Under the pieces are notes generated by a model. That model was not told the origin of the DNA. It was given only the letters and a program-made list of their open reading frames with translations, and ran no database searches. A program made the position numbers and the translations under genes. From contig OZ218960.1 of assembly GCA_965112735.1 (NCBI GenBank), positions 2,914,001-2,978,000 of the forward strand: DNA of 64,000 nt. The letters run 5' to 3'. The stretch comes from Phaeosaccion multiseriatum. Lineage: Eukaryota > Ochrophyta, other classes. Positions 10,768-21,441 of this stretch are shown here, piece after piece. The stretch's first letter is position 1, and the number at the start of each line of letters is the position of its first letter.

Positions 10768-13494
10768 ATGCTTGGCTTCGTTGCGCTCGCCGCCGCCGGT
10801 GGGAGTGCTACAAGGGATCAAAGCCCTTCCGCTGCGTTGCTGAGCACCCTACCTCAGCTGAGGCTTAGCTGGTCTGCCACCTCTGTTGGCACAAAAAAGA
10901 GAGGTTGTACACGCCTGCTGGCAGGGAGAGGAGAAAGTGTGGAAAAAGGCGGGGGGGAGACGGTACAGTGGGACTGGGGAGAAGCGGATCTGGGGCGAGG
11001 CGTTTACCAGGGCCGGAGCTACTCCAAGGAAGAAGCCTATGCGCCAATTGCCGTCTCAGGAGAACCCTCGAAGCGACCCTCAGGGGGGCAGGGGGTGATG
11101 GGCAGGAGCAGTGGCGGGGCGAGCGATCGAGGAATGGCCAAGAAGCAGATTGCTCTGGTACGCCGGCTCCAGACGCTGGGTAGAGAGAAGCGATGGAAGG
11201 AGGTGGCGCGCGCCCTGCAGGTTGCCAAGCAGGAGCAGGGTGTTTTGTTCAACGACCGAGTGTATGGTGCGGCCATCCACGCTCTGGGCCAGTGCGAGCG
11301 GTGGAGAGGCGCAGTGGCCTTGCTTGAGGAGATGCAGGAGGATGAGAGCGGCTTGTTAGAGCCAAATGAGATCCACTTTCGCTCCGTCATTGCCACTTGC
11401 GCGAGGCAGGGGCAGCTGGAGACGGCAGAACGTGTGCTGCTGCAAGATATGACGGAGGCCGAGTGCGGGGCTGACTTGGACGCATTCAACGCGCTCTTGC
11501 TCGAGTACGGCCGAGCAGGACGGGTGGGCAAGGTGCTGGCCCTGTTTCAGGCAATGGAGGCTCAGGGCATTGTGCCAGACCCATTCAGCTACAACGCGCT
11601 CATCAGTGCCCACCTAAAGAGCGGGGAGGTGGAGCAGGCGGTTCAAACCCTTCGTGGGATGCGCAAGGGCAGCACCATTAAAACCGTGGGAGTGGAAGTG
11701 ATGCCCACTACCGTCAACTACAACACTGTCATTGCTGGCCTGGGGAGGGCGGGCCTCGCTCGTGATACGCTGGCATTACTGCGTGAAATGCGAGAGATAG
11801 GTCCCCCACCCTCGGACAGGACGTTCTCTGCCGTCGTTACCGCTTGCAGCAAGGCCGGCTTGTGGAGGGAAGGCATCATTGTGCTGAAGGAAATGTCGAG
11901 GAAGGTGAAGGAGGGAGGCAGCGAGGGGGCTATCCAGAGAGGCAGCGAGACAAGCAGTAGTAGTGGGGGGATGAGCTGTGCGGTGTACTCCGTACTGATG
12001 ACCGCGTGTATCAAGGCGGGGCAGCACTCCGCGGCGGTCGAAGTGTTTGACGCGATGCACAAGAGGGACGGTGTACAGCCCGATGCCCAGGCCTACGGCA
12101 CACTCCTCACCGCCCATGGACAGCTGGGTGAGTATGCGCATGCGAGCACGAGGCTCGGTGAGATGCGCTCGGCAGGTATTACGCCCAATCTCGTGGTGCA
12201 TAACAGCCTTGTCTTTGCGCTGCGCAACGCCGGGCACTTGGAAAAGGCAGTGGATGCGCTGGCGGAAATGGCAGTGGACGACCTCGCCCCTGACGCTCTC
12301 ATGTGCAGCAACTTGGTGGCGGCGTGTGGCAAGGCAGGCAAGCTCAAACTCGCGCTGCGAGTGCTTGAGGTGATGAAGCAGAGCACCCAGCAGAGCACCC
12401 AGCAGAGCACCCAGCAGAACGGATCGAGCCCGAGCACCCCGCCTGGCCGGGTAATTTACAATGCGCTGATTGCAGCTTGCGGAGTCGCAAAGGACTGCGA
12501 CAAGGCCTTTGAGCTCTATGCCGAGATGCGCGCGAGTGGCGTGGAGGCAGACATCGTCACGTTCAACTCACTCATCACGGCCTGTGGCAAGGCCGGCCAG
12601 CCCGACAAGGCCGCTGCGGTGCTGGAGGACATGGTCCAGAGTGGAGGTGCCGTACTGCCCGAGGCCATCACGTACAATGCCCTCATGAGAGCCTACGCAC
12701 TCGCGGGGCAGTGCGACGCGGCCTTTCGTGTCTTTGATGAGATGCAGGCGGTGGGGGGCCTCAAACCGGACTTTTACAGCTTTGACGCGCTCATCACGGC
12801 GTGTACAGTAGCGGAGGACCACGCACGCGCACTTGACACGCTTGTCGTCATGACCTCTACATACGGCCTCTGCCCCAACATTATCATCCTGAACAAGCTT
12901 GTGAAGGCGAGCGCCTCGAGAGGAGAACACCACATTGCCCTCGCCCTGCTCAAGGAGATGCGAGCGGCGACTTGGGGTGTGCATCCCGACTTCACCACGT
13001 ACCAGACACTGTTGGACGCCCTCTTCCTCTCGGCGTCGGGGGGGGACAGGGTGGGTTGCACGGAGTTGTGTGACGAGGTGTATGCCCAGGCATTGGCAGA
13101 GGGGGCGGTTTCACACTGGGCCGAGGAGAAGGAGAAGAAGAGCAGTGCTGCTGCTGCTGCTGTATCACCAACTGGTGGAGGTGGGGGTGGTGGTACGGCA
13201 GTTTCAACGGAGGGCGGGACGGTTTCCGAGTCGAGGAGCAGGAGTAGGACGACGACGAGGAGGACGAAAAGGAGGAGGGTGGACTTGCGCGGCTGGTCCC
13301 ACTCGATGAGTCGTGCAGCCCTTCGCCATGTGGTCTTTACGGAGCAGGTCCGAGGGGAGGTGGAGGTGGAGGCGGGCAAGGGAGGAGGGGTGCTTCATGG
13401 ACTGGTCATGACCTTTCTCAGCCACGATCTCGGGCTGTCGGCCACGGTGGAGGCAGGCTCAAGGGGCGTGATTGTGTTCCAGGTGGATGATTGA
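10768..13494 (+). CDS. pentatricopeptide repeat protein with C-terminal SMR domain
   Basis: PPR-SMR proteins bind organelle RNA and act in plastid or mitochondrial gene expression. A single exon encodes about 908 aa from MLGFVALAAAGGSA (10768); the frame stays open to 10552, so the true start is uncertain. About 14 PPR units run from roughly residue 155 to 760, for example YNALIAACGVAKDCDKAFEL and VTFNSLITACGKAGQPDKAA, each about 35 residues, many with Asn-Asp/Pro at the unit ends. A low-complexity spacer is followed by an SMR domain starting VDLRGWSHSMSRAALR, a variant of the usual DLHG. The N-terminus is hydrophobic, then Ser/Arg-rich, compatible with organelle import, though a clear bipartite plastid signal is not seen. 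A run of QQSTQQSTQQSTQQ interrupts the repeats at about 12378-12418. A copy of the window's 16-bp motif lies in the spacer at 13159. The lack of introns is unlike its neighbours but usual for PPR genes. Confidence 0.88.
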   Translation: MLGFVALAAAGGSATRDQSPSAALLSTLPQLRLSWSATSVGTKKRGCTRLLAGRGESVEKGGGETVQWDWGEADLGRGVYQGRSYSKEEAYAPIAVSGEPSKRPSGGQGVMGRSSGGASDRGMAKKQIALVRRLQTLGREKRWKEVARALQVAKQEQGVLFNDRVYGAAIHALGQCERWRGAVALLEEMQEDESGLLEPNEIHFRSVIATCARQGQLETAERVLLQDMTEAECGADLDAFNALLLEYGRAGRVGKVLALFQAMEAQGIVPDPFSYNALISAHLKSGEVEQAVQTLRGMRKGSTIKTVGVEVMPTTVNYNTVIAGLGRAGLARDTLALLREMREIGPPPSDRTFSAVVTACSKAGLWREGIIVLKEMSRKVKEGGSEGAIQRGSETSSSSGGMSCAVYSVLMTACIKAGQHSAAVEVFDAMHKRDGVQPDAQAYGTLLTAHGQLGEYAHASTRLGEMRSAGITPNLVVHNSLVFALRNAGHLEKAVDALAEMAVDDLAPDALMCSNLVAACGKAGKLKLALRVLEVMKQSTQQSTQQSTQQNGSSPSTPPGRVIYNALIAACGVAKDCDKAFELYAEMRASGVEADIVTFNSLITACGKAGQPDKAAAVLEDMVQSGGAVLPEAITYNALMRAYALAGQCDAAFRVFDEMQAVGGLKPDFYSFDALITACTVAEDHARALDTLVVMTSTYGLCPNIIILNKLVKASASRGEHHIALALLKEMRAATWGVHPDFTTYQTLLDALFLSASGGDRVGCTELCDEVYAQALAEGAVSHWAEEKEKKSSAAAAAVSPTGGGGGGGTAVSTEGGTVSESRSRSRTTTRRTKRRRVDLRGWSHSMSRAALRHVVFTEQVRGEVEVEAGKGGGVLHGLVMTFLSHDLGLSATVEAGSRGVIVFQVDD
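13159..13174 (-). repeat. exact 16-bp motif copy
   Basis: GCTGTATCACCAACTG follows a CTG run in the PPR-SMR gene, read as VSPTG on the plus strand. Confidence 0.95.
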
Positions 13495-13654
13495 GTGACT
13501 GTTACATGCTTTTATACTTTGCTTGCCTTGTTTGTTTTCTGTTCCTTTGATTTAAGAAGAGACAGGGAGGGGGCTGGAGGGGGGAAGGAGTGCGTTTACT
13601 ATTAGGCAGCACAGATGGCAAGAAAAAACAAACAAAAATCGCATCTTCAACAAC

Positions 13655-16311
13655 ATGGGGAGTAGCGAGCAAGAGAGGAACGAGGCCTTGGAGGCGCGTG
13701 GTGAGTAGCCTATATGGAGGGCTTGGTCAGACAGAAAAGGTCCAGGCCTCGCTCTTTATTCCCTACGCAATTCAGCGTGTCTTCTCTCGGACCTGATAAT
13801 ACCGCGGCACCAGCTCTCCTGAGGTCCGCTCGCTGCTGTACGCCTCACTACTCTTCACCCCTGCTACCCCCCTCTGCCCCGGGACTCACTCCTCTGCTCC
13901 TGGTCTTCTCTTCACTCTCTCCCTTCCATTCTTTGCATTATTTTTTCACTCAAAAAAAAAAAAGTCAAGGAGCTGGCCGACAAGTACGGCATCCGAGTGG
14001 AGGACATACCTCCGGCTCTGCACCAGGCCATCTTTGGCGACTTCACCACGAATGAGGTAGGCCTGTCAATTGCGCTTCAAGTGGAGGGGCACTTCTTCTC
14101 CCCCACTCGCTCGGAACACTACTACTAGTTAGTCTCAAAGACTTCCCTCCTCCTTCCACTTGTTCGCTCCGATGACGTCGTCGCGTGGCTGGGGCGATGC
14201 CCTGTGCGTACGACCTGTGTGGCTGGATCGACCCCTCGGGCTGACACTGGTGGTCGACAGCTCAAGAAGCCAAAGCAGGGAGTGCGGAAGGTGCGCAAGG
14301 GGACAGAGAGGGGAGCGTGTTGCTTGCTTTAGCTGAGGGAAGGCCTTGGCTACTCGTCCTCCCTGTGTGGCCGTCGGCAGCAATCGTACTGTTACAGGGA
14401 AGGGGGCAGCCTCGCTTGGCTCTTCTCAGCAAACATACTTCTTTGTCGTTCCCACCGGGCCGCCCTCCACCGCCCTCCCCCCTTCCCTTCGCCCCCCCCA
14501 AACCTTCCTGCGGTGAACTAACCGCCTGACTGCAGATCGTGGCAGCTGTGAAACGCTTCAAGGAGAAGGTCCAACCCGTGCTCTACGTCCCCGCGCCACC
14601 GTCTTCCGCTGCTGCGGCATCATCAGCACCCTCCTCCTCCTCCTCCTGGTCTGCCTCAGCCGCCTCTGCCTCCTCACCTGGCGGCCAACAAGATGGAGCA
14701 GCAGCAGGAGTGTCCGCGTCCGCTCCCCCCCCTCGCCTCGAGGAGCATGTGCAACAGTTGGTGGTCCAACCCGGAGGAGGAGTGGGCCCCTCTAACTCTG
14801 TGAGTACGATCACCGCCACCGCAGAGCCGTCGGAGGACGGGCAGGGGCAACAGCAAAAGGCACAGCAGGACACTCAGGAGGGAGGCGAGGAGGAGGAGCA
14901 CCCCAGCAAGAAGTCCAAGACGCCACCGCCCCCTCAAGACCCTCAGGCTGTGGAGCCCTTCTCCTTCTTGCCTGCCTTTCTCTCCGAGGTTCGAGCCGTT
15001 GGACCTTTGCTCGGGGACGATGCTCAAGGTCACGGCCGTGGTCAGAGCCGGCTTATGCAGCAGCTCTTTCACTACTTCACCAGCGAAGCGGAGGAGCTAC
15101 GAGCCTGGCACGAGCGGCAACAGCAGAGGCGGCTCAGACAAGAAGGAGAAGCAGCGAACTCCACCCCCGCTGCCGCTGCGGACGATGAAGATGACGAGGG
15201 CAGCAAGAAGCAACCGCCCTTGCCTCCCTCCCGCCGCTCTGTGGCCTCCTTTCTGCGCCTCCTTCAGCTGCAGAAGGAAGTTCTGTCGAAAGGTGTGTGT
15301 GAAACAAGCTCTGTCTAATTTGTATGTGCGTTTGTGTATGTGTGTGGACGTGTGCATTTGCGTGTGTGGACGTGTGGACGTCGTGGCCGTGCCCGGCGGG
15401 GGAGGCCTTTCTATTCTGTCTCTTACCTGTCGCAAAGCCGCCCACCCCTCTCCCTCTCTTCCTCGAGGCCTCTTGGCAGGAGTGGCAAGCAAGCGTGCTC
15501 CTTGCGTTACCTTCCGATCAACCAATTGCTGATCGTAGCTACCCACTGCCCCACTGCCCCACTACTCCACTACTCCACTGCTCCACTTGGCCAATTCACC
15601 ACTGCCCCACCCCCGCGCCTGTCGCCTCTGCCTCTGCTGAACAGAGTGGATCTGTGTGGCGATTCTGGAGAACCTCTCGGATCCCAGGAGCGCAACGGAA
15701 GGGCTGGTGAGTGAGAGAGAACAGCAGAGAAAGGGAGAGAGAGAGAGAGAGCCAAGGAGAGAAAGAGAGAGAGAGAGAGAGCCAAGGAGAGAGAGAGAGA
15801 GAGAAGCAAACGCCATAAGCTCAAGCTACTCACAATCGGTCGTTTGGGAGTTTTTTGGGGGGGGGGGGCGGCAGCAGGGAGTCGGCGACAAGTCACAGGA
15901 GAGCAAGAGTTACAGTTACAGCAAGAGGTACAGCTACAGCAAGAGTTACAGTTACAGCAAGAGTTACAGTTACAGCAAGTTACAGTTACAGCAAGAGTTA
16001 CAGGCTCGAGGCCTGTGGCAGCGAGCGCTTTACCCAACTCGCTCTCGTGTTGACGTGTTGGTACTACTCTAGTTCAGTGCCTTAATGAATCTCTGTCTTG
16101 CCCCTTTGGCTGCTGGTGCCTCTCTCAGGTTCAGCTCCGCAAGGGAGCGAAGCTGCAAGAAGAGATCAAAGCCAACCACCGGAAGGTGAGCAAGACAACT
16201 CGTGAGACGACAGCGCCTCGCTCCTCCTTGTGGTGGGCTCGCATACACTGCCTGCGCCTGTTTGCTCTTCGTTCCTCGCTCACTGGCGCCCGTTACTTGT
16301 GTATGTGTGTG

Positions 16312-16394
<83 letters not shown>

Positions 16395-17945
16395 GTGTGT
16401 GTGTGCGTGCGTGTGTGTGTGTGTGTGTGTGTGGGCGTGTGGTGTCTGTATGTGCGCATCCGTGCGCGTAATAGGCCCGCTTAATGCTGGTGGCCGAGCA
16501 CCTCGTCACCGCAGGTAAGGCCCCGGACGGCAAGGCGGCCCTCGCCCTCATCGAGACACAGCCCTTCAGCAACAGGATGAACAGATATCTCGACTACCCA
16601 AGCCACCCCCAACACGACCCAAAGATCGTCGCAGACAAGATCGGTACGGTCTCCAAGGAGCACAAGTGGTGTGGTTGAGGGGAGTGTCTTGTGGCTTGGG
16701 GGGAGGGGAGGTGGCTCTCTCGTGGCTGATAGAAGGGCTCTGGCTCGCGCGCTGCGAGCCCTGCTGAAGCAAGTATAGTGGTCGCATGCACACACAGTCG
16801 AGTGCCCTGAAGGAGCTGAGGCTTTGCTAGCCAGTGACTCCCACTGTCCTTCTCCTCGTCCTCCTCGTCCTCCCCACCCCGCCCTCTCTCTCTTTCATTC
16901 CGTTTTCAGTCGACTTCCTCGATACGAAGGACGACCTAGCTGTCCGAGAGACGAAGGTAAGCACGAATGCCGTGTTGAAGTGGCACCGTAAAGGTGTTCG
17001 GAAACCGTCTAAGCTGCCTTCCCCGCTGAGCTGGCATTCACGCAGCAAGACAAGAAGCCCCTCGTTTCCCCTCACCCGTCGAGTAGTAGGGGCTAGTCTC
17101 GCTCAGCACGCCGCTCTCCTACTCTTGGGGTGGTGTGGACGCTCACCCCCTTTCTTCTGCTCTACTGTGCTTGATCTTTGACCCATCGTGCCTCGCTCAA
17201 ATGCTCCTCGATACGGATGTTTGTTGTCTTGTGTGTGTGTGTTGCTGGTCGGCCTACTACCACCTCGGACGCGCGCGTCAAGATCCGAGCTGCGTTGACC
17301 GAGTTCGACACCGAGTACCGCAGCGACAGCTCGTTCATCAGCACTTTCGAGAGCGGGGAAGAGGATGTTGACGCGGAGGAGGTGGCCGCCATCATGGCCC
17401 TCACCTCTTGTAAGTAAGGAAGAGGAGCAAGCAAGCTCATCGCCTGTGTTGCTGCTCACTCTCACTCACTCAATGACTCGCTCGCTCACTCAATCACTCA
17501 ATGACTCGCTCACGCGCTCACTCGCTCACTCACTCACTCACTCATTCACTCACTCACTCACTTACTCACTCATTCACTCACTTATTCACTAACTCACTCA
17601 TTCACTCACGCATTCACTCACTCACTCACTCACTTCCTCCCTCCCTCCCTCCTTCCCTCTCTTTGTCCTTGTATACTAGCAATGTTCGCCAGGAATCACA
17701 TCTTCTGGAGCCACAACCACTTGAACATCGAAGCCACGTGCAGGGCAGCCTATCTGGAGGAGGGCAAGACCTGGCAACAGGCCCTGGAGTACGCCGATGA
17801 GGAGATAGACAACATGTCGGACGTTGAGATCTCCCCTAAGCGGAGGTTTCGCCGGAGGTATAGCTACGACTGGGACTGGGACAGCTGTGATGATGACGTT
17901 TCGGATGACGGTTACGACTCGGATACCCCATACGAGTACTATTGA
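13655..17945 (+). CDS. conserved-looking protein of unknown function, nine exons
   Basis: Nine exons join in phase: 13655-13700, 13965-14056, 14536-15292, 15645-15706, 16129-16185, 16475-16643, 16910-16956, 17283-17409 and 17680-17945, giving 540 aa. I do not recognise the family. Residues 1-60 are charged and helical (RVKELADKYGIRVEDIPPAL). Next come a long Ser/Ala/Pro/Gln spacer and a helical block (SVASFLRLLQLQKEVLSK, then WICVAILENLSDPRSATEGL). A Lys-rich helix follows, then a compact segment containing FSNRMNRYLDYPSHPQHDP. An acidic C-terminus (FESGEEDVDAEEVAAIMAL) precedes a final exon with the aromatic motif FARNHIFWSHNHLNIEATC. The tail is Asp/Tyr-rich, ending DTPYEYY. That eight independent splice junctions keep phase is good evidence that the gene is real. 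It is probably soluble, since no membrane helix is seen. Introns hold long (GT)n and (CTCA)n tracts. Confidence 0.75.
15898..15996 (+). repeat. 6-bp-based tandem repeat, AGAGTTACAGTTACAGCA type
   Basis: Repeats of GTTACA and GCAAGA units lie within an intron of the unknown nine-exon gene. Confidence 0.85.
16302..16436 (+). repeat. (GT)n microsatellite of about 130 bp
   Basis: A nearly pure GT run in an intron, ending about 40 bp before the acceptor of exon 16475-16643. Confidence 0.95.
17455..17640 (+). repeat. (CTCA)n tetranucleotide repeat
   Basis: A long imperfect CTCA/TCAC array fills the last intron of the unknown nine-exon gene and runs into CCCT repeats before the acceptor at 17679. 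Confidence 0.95.
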
Positions 17946-18516
17946 GCGCGTACGACGATGATGTGTGTGAGAGAGAGCTGTCATTGTGTGCGGTAAGTGC
18001 TTTGGAGTGGTGGCGAGGAGGGAGGAGAGAGAAGGGGGGGAAGATCGAGGAGCGAGGAGGGAGAAGGGGGAGAAGATCGAGGAGCGAGGAGGGAGAAGAG
18101 GAGCGAGAAGAGGAGGGATGAAGCAATGCGAGAAATGTGGAGGGGAAATAGGAGAGAGAGAGAGAGGAAGAGTCGAAAAAGTCGGACAAGATGCCGTCCT
18201 TGTTTCAATCGTGGGTAGCTAGAAGCAGGGGGTGGGAAGTTGTGCAGTCGAATGGGGCGGAGGGAGAAGAGGAGCGAGGAGGGACGGATATACAGCCCCA
18301 GCCCACCAGAGCCAGGCAGGGGGTCGACCACTGACGCACTATCCGCTATCGCCGGCGCCAGCCGATCCGCTATCCGCTATCGAGAATGTGGGCGATAGTG
18401 GGGGGGGGGTCGAAGGGGGAGCGAACAGATCCCTTTTTTTTTTTTTTTTTTTTTTTTAGCCCCATCAATCGTTTGAATCCTACCCAGGGAGGCAAGAGCC
18501 AGCCATGGCACTCCCA
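17946..18516. other. convergent 3' flank with poly-T run
   Basis: A purine-rich GAGGAGGGAGAAG array lies at 18015-18120, and 24 consecutive T at 18434-18457. No gene is recognised. Confidence 0.5.
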
Positions 18517-18728
18517 CCCACAGACGACACGGGCTCCGTATCCCGCCCTCCTTCTCTCCGACTATGACGTCGAAGGGAAATGGACGAGCAGGAGGACAGC
18601 CCTCCTTCTCTCTGACTATGACGTCGAAGCAAGGGAATACAGCACTGCTCCTCCTGCTCGTCCATTTCCTTTCGACGTCATAGTCGGAGAGAAGGAGGGC
18701 GGGATACAGAGCCCGTGTCGTCTGTGGG
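18517..18728. mobile_element. foldback (MITE-like) element with 80-bp terminal inverted repeats
   Basis: Bases 18517-18596 are the near-perfect reverse complement of 18649-18728, with only about two mismatches seen. The arms begin CCCACAGACGACACGGGC and contain TGACGTC. The 52-bp middle holds a third copy of part of the arm (18600-18629, in direct orientation to the left arm). There is no open frame, and a 24-T run precedes it at 18434. Its size and structure fit a non-autonomous foldback or MITE element. No target-site duplication could be confirmed. Confidence 0.75.
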
Positions 18729-18905
18729 AACACAAACATTAAAAACTAATGAACTACGCCTACTTGCACCGTGCGTGTGGTGATCTGCTGGACACATCCA
18801 CCGCACATCCCCTACTCAGCTCAGCAGTGGGGAGGGATGGAAGGTCGTTCGTAAGCCCACCATTCACTCGTTCGAGTCGTTCAAAGTGTCAAATTGTGCG
18901 TGCAA

Positions 18906-19263
18906 TCACCACCCATAGTCGCCGTCGTCAAATTCGGTATCGTACACAGGGTCCTCTCCCACGATGCTCTTGATTCGCCGCATCACAGCTGGCAAGCGTC
19001 CAAAGTGCCTGCAGCACCGGTTGAGTACGAAATAAGCCTCGGCCGGGCTGCCCTGGGTGTAGGTAGCCGGGGGCTCCTTGCTTCTCAGAGGGCCAGGGTT
19101 GACTAGAGCAGGCAGCAGCGTGGGGTTGTGCTTATGCAGCGCGCGAAGGTAGTCCATGGCATGGTCTTCTTGCTGCTGCATCACGCGGGTGTGGGCCTCG
19201 GTCCCGCAGAGCATCTCTCGCACTTGGCCCAGCAGCTCGGGGCTCAAGACACAGAAGGGCGGG

Positions 19264-19296
<33 letters not shown>

Positions 19297-20404
19297 GAGG
19301 AGGAGGAGGAGGAGGAGGAAGCGGAAGAGGGAGAAAGGAGAGGAGGCGAAGGAGTATCCCTTCGTCCCCTGTCGGTCGCGGCAAAAACATCGAACGAGGC
19401 TAGCCGGCCTTCGTACTCCGACACCATCCTCATCTTGATTAGGACCACGGAAGCGAGGAAGTCCATGTTTGGAAACTCCCTGAAAGACGGGAACTCATCC
19501 AAGATGTCCTCCAGCATACTCGGGGCGGAGTCTCCAGCTGGGTAGAGCCAATCACCGTCCTGCCCAAGCCGAGCCGACCAGGCCAGAGCACAACAGAGTA
19601 GAGCAGAGCAGTTGGTGCTACAGAGCCGTGCCGAGGGGTAACAGATTCGTGAGACGCAGACACACACACACACGCAGCGGTAGCCAAGAGCAGTGCCAGG
19701 AGAGCCAGAGCAGCCAGAGAAGTTGGTGATACAGAGCCGCCAGCTGCCTACGGCGGCGAGAGCAGCAAGCATGCGCACACAGCCAGACGTGCAGGGGGCT
19801 GCGAACAAAGCCTCAAGATTGAGCACCCAGACTCGGCACCCTCCCCCTTCCCTTTGTGGCGCTCGCAAGTTGCCGCCGGGTGTGTGTGGGAATGCCTAGC
19901 AAGTCAATCAAAGTGGGCACCCACCCCCCGCCACACCCCCAAGTACATGCACATACGCATGCATACATACATACATACATACATATACATACATACACAC
20001 ACATACATACACACATACATACATTCATACATACATACATACATACATACATACATACATACATACATACATACATACATACATACATACATACATACAA
20101 AGATACACACATCTATCTATCTATTTATGCATACATACCTGCGTACCGTCCGGCCACTCCTCGTTGACGATGTCGAGGTTGATGTGATGAAGCCACCACT
20201 TGATGAAAGAGTAGCAGTCCTGGTCTCTGTTCATGTACAGCAAAACTGAGGAGGGGAGGAGAGGGGAAGGGCCGGCATGAGTTCGCGCACGAGCCATGAG
20301 TGAGAAGGCGAATACCATCAGAGATATACAACAGAGTGAGGACAGCTCCTCCCTCCCTCCCTCCCTCCCTCCCTCCCTCCCTTCCTTCCTTCCTTCCTTC
20401 CCCT

Positions 20405-20441
<37 letters not shown>

Positions 20442-21138
20442 ACCCTCCCTGCCATCTCCTCCCTCCCATCCCTCACTCACCCCACGGGACGCAACTCCTG
20501 ATGCCGATATTGTCCGACTTATTAAGCCTCAGCAACCCGAGCATATGACCCAGCACCATCTCCCAAGCAGGAAGCTGCTCCTTCTCGTACGCCGCGTGGT
20601 ACAGCTCGAGCGCAAGCTCGTGTCGCTTCCTGCACATGGAACGGGGGAGGGTGCCGTGCAGTTCATGCAAGAGCTTAGCTCTCAGTATGGAATCAGCTTC
20701 GCTCTCTCAGCCCCCCCTTCAATCAACCGCTAACCTGCAGTAATCCCGTGTGTCCAATATGCCCCAGAAATGACCCACGGCGTTGTCAAAAGGCCGTGCT
20801 GTAAAGAAGAAGTCGTCGTCTCTTTCATTCAAATCCCTCTCGAGCTTCGCCAGCTGCTTCGTCAGCTTATCCACCTGCTTGCAAAACTCCTTGTGCTCCG
20901 GGAAGTCCGCCTGCTGACACTTCTGAGAGCAGTACAGAGCGAACTTGCACCTTGCACACTTGGACAGCGCCGCATCGGGTTCGCGTGGCTGCCCCAGCGT
21001 TCTCCACGGACCGAACCGATCATCGCACTCGCAGTTGAAGCACACACTCACGTCGACGAGGTTGGGGTCTTTCCCTGCATAAGGAGGCTGCTTCTCGGCC
21101 AACTCCCTGACCCAAAGGGGCTCATCTTCCATCGCCAT
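18906..21138 (-). CDS. MYND-type zinc finger protein
   Basis: Four exons on the minus strand join in phase: 21138-20735, 20629-20481, 20245-20139 and 19559-18906, giving 437 aa. Residues about 30-85 hold a MYND zinc finger, which typically mediates protein-protein contacts. CFNCECD is followed by KCARCKFALYCSQKCQQADF and PEHKEFC, supplying the expected Cys/His ligands. The middle contains helices (RHELALELYHAAYEKEQLPA) and an Asp-rich WW motif region (FIKWWLHHINLDIVNEEWPD). The C-terminal exon has a Ser run and a ten-Gln run encoded by CAG repeats, then a helical end (NRCCRHFGRLPAVMRRI) and acidic tail. MYND proteins of this layout are common in stramenopiles, usually without a known function. 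ATG 21132 is an alternative start. Intron 3 holds a long CATA repeat and two near-copies of the 16-bp motif. Confidence 0.82.
19609..19734 (+). repeat. two near-copies of the 16-bp dispersed motif
   Basis: CAGTTGGTGCTACAGA at 19609 and AAGTTGGTGATACAGA at 19720 lie in intron 3 of the MYND gene, each with two differences from the consensus, and both are followed by GAGCCG. They may have duplicated together. Confidence 0.7.
19960..20100 (+). repeat. (CATA)n tetranucleotide repeat
   Basis: An array of CATA units lies in intron 3 of the MYND gene. The same repeat type fills an intron of the AFG2 gene at 49491-49650. Confidence 0.95.
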
Positions 21139-21441
21139 CTAGTGCAAGCTTACAACAGGTGAATGCACTATGGATCGGCCAACAGGGGAAAGAAGGGCCT
21201 TTTGGCCCATGTTTTCATTGACTTAGTTAGATTCCCCTTTCCCATTTTCCCTCTCCCTTTGCCTCTGCCTTGCCTTGGGTAGGTGCAGGTTGCCTCATCG
21301 CCTTCGCGCCATCGCTCAATCAGACCAAGACTTCAAAACTAACATTAACATTAACATTGACATTAACATAGGTCAACCCGCCTAGAAAAAGAAGAATTGA
21401 AGCAGGCCCGCCCAGGGCACGTGAAGGTCGAAGGATCACAG
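21139..21441. other. short spacer between USP gene end and MYND gene start
   Basis: This is the 303 bp between the 3' end of the USP gene and the start of the MYND gene, both on the minus strand. A small array of ATTAAC units lies at 21339-21371. It must hold the MYND promoter and the USP polyadenylation signal. Confidence 0.45.

Noticed and set aside
16186-16471. Cys-Val repeat open frames
   Set aside because: They are translations of the GT microsatellite.
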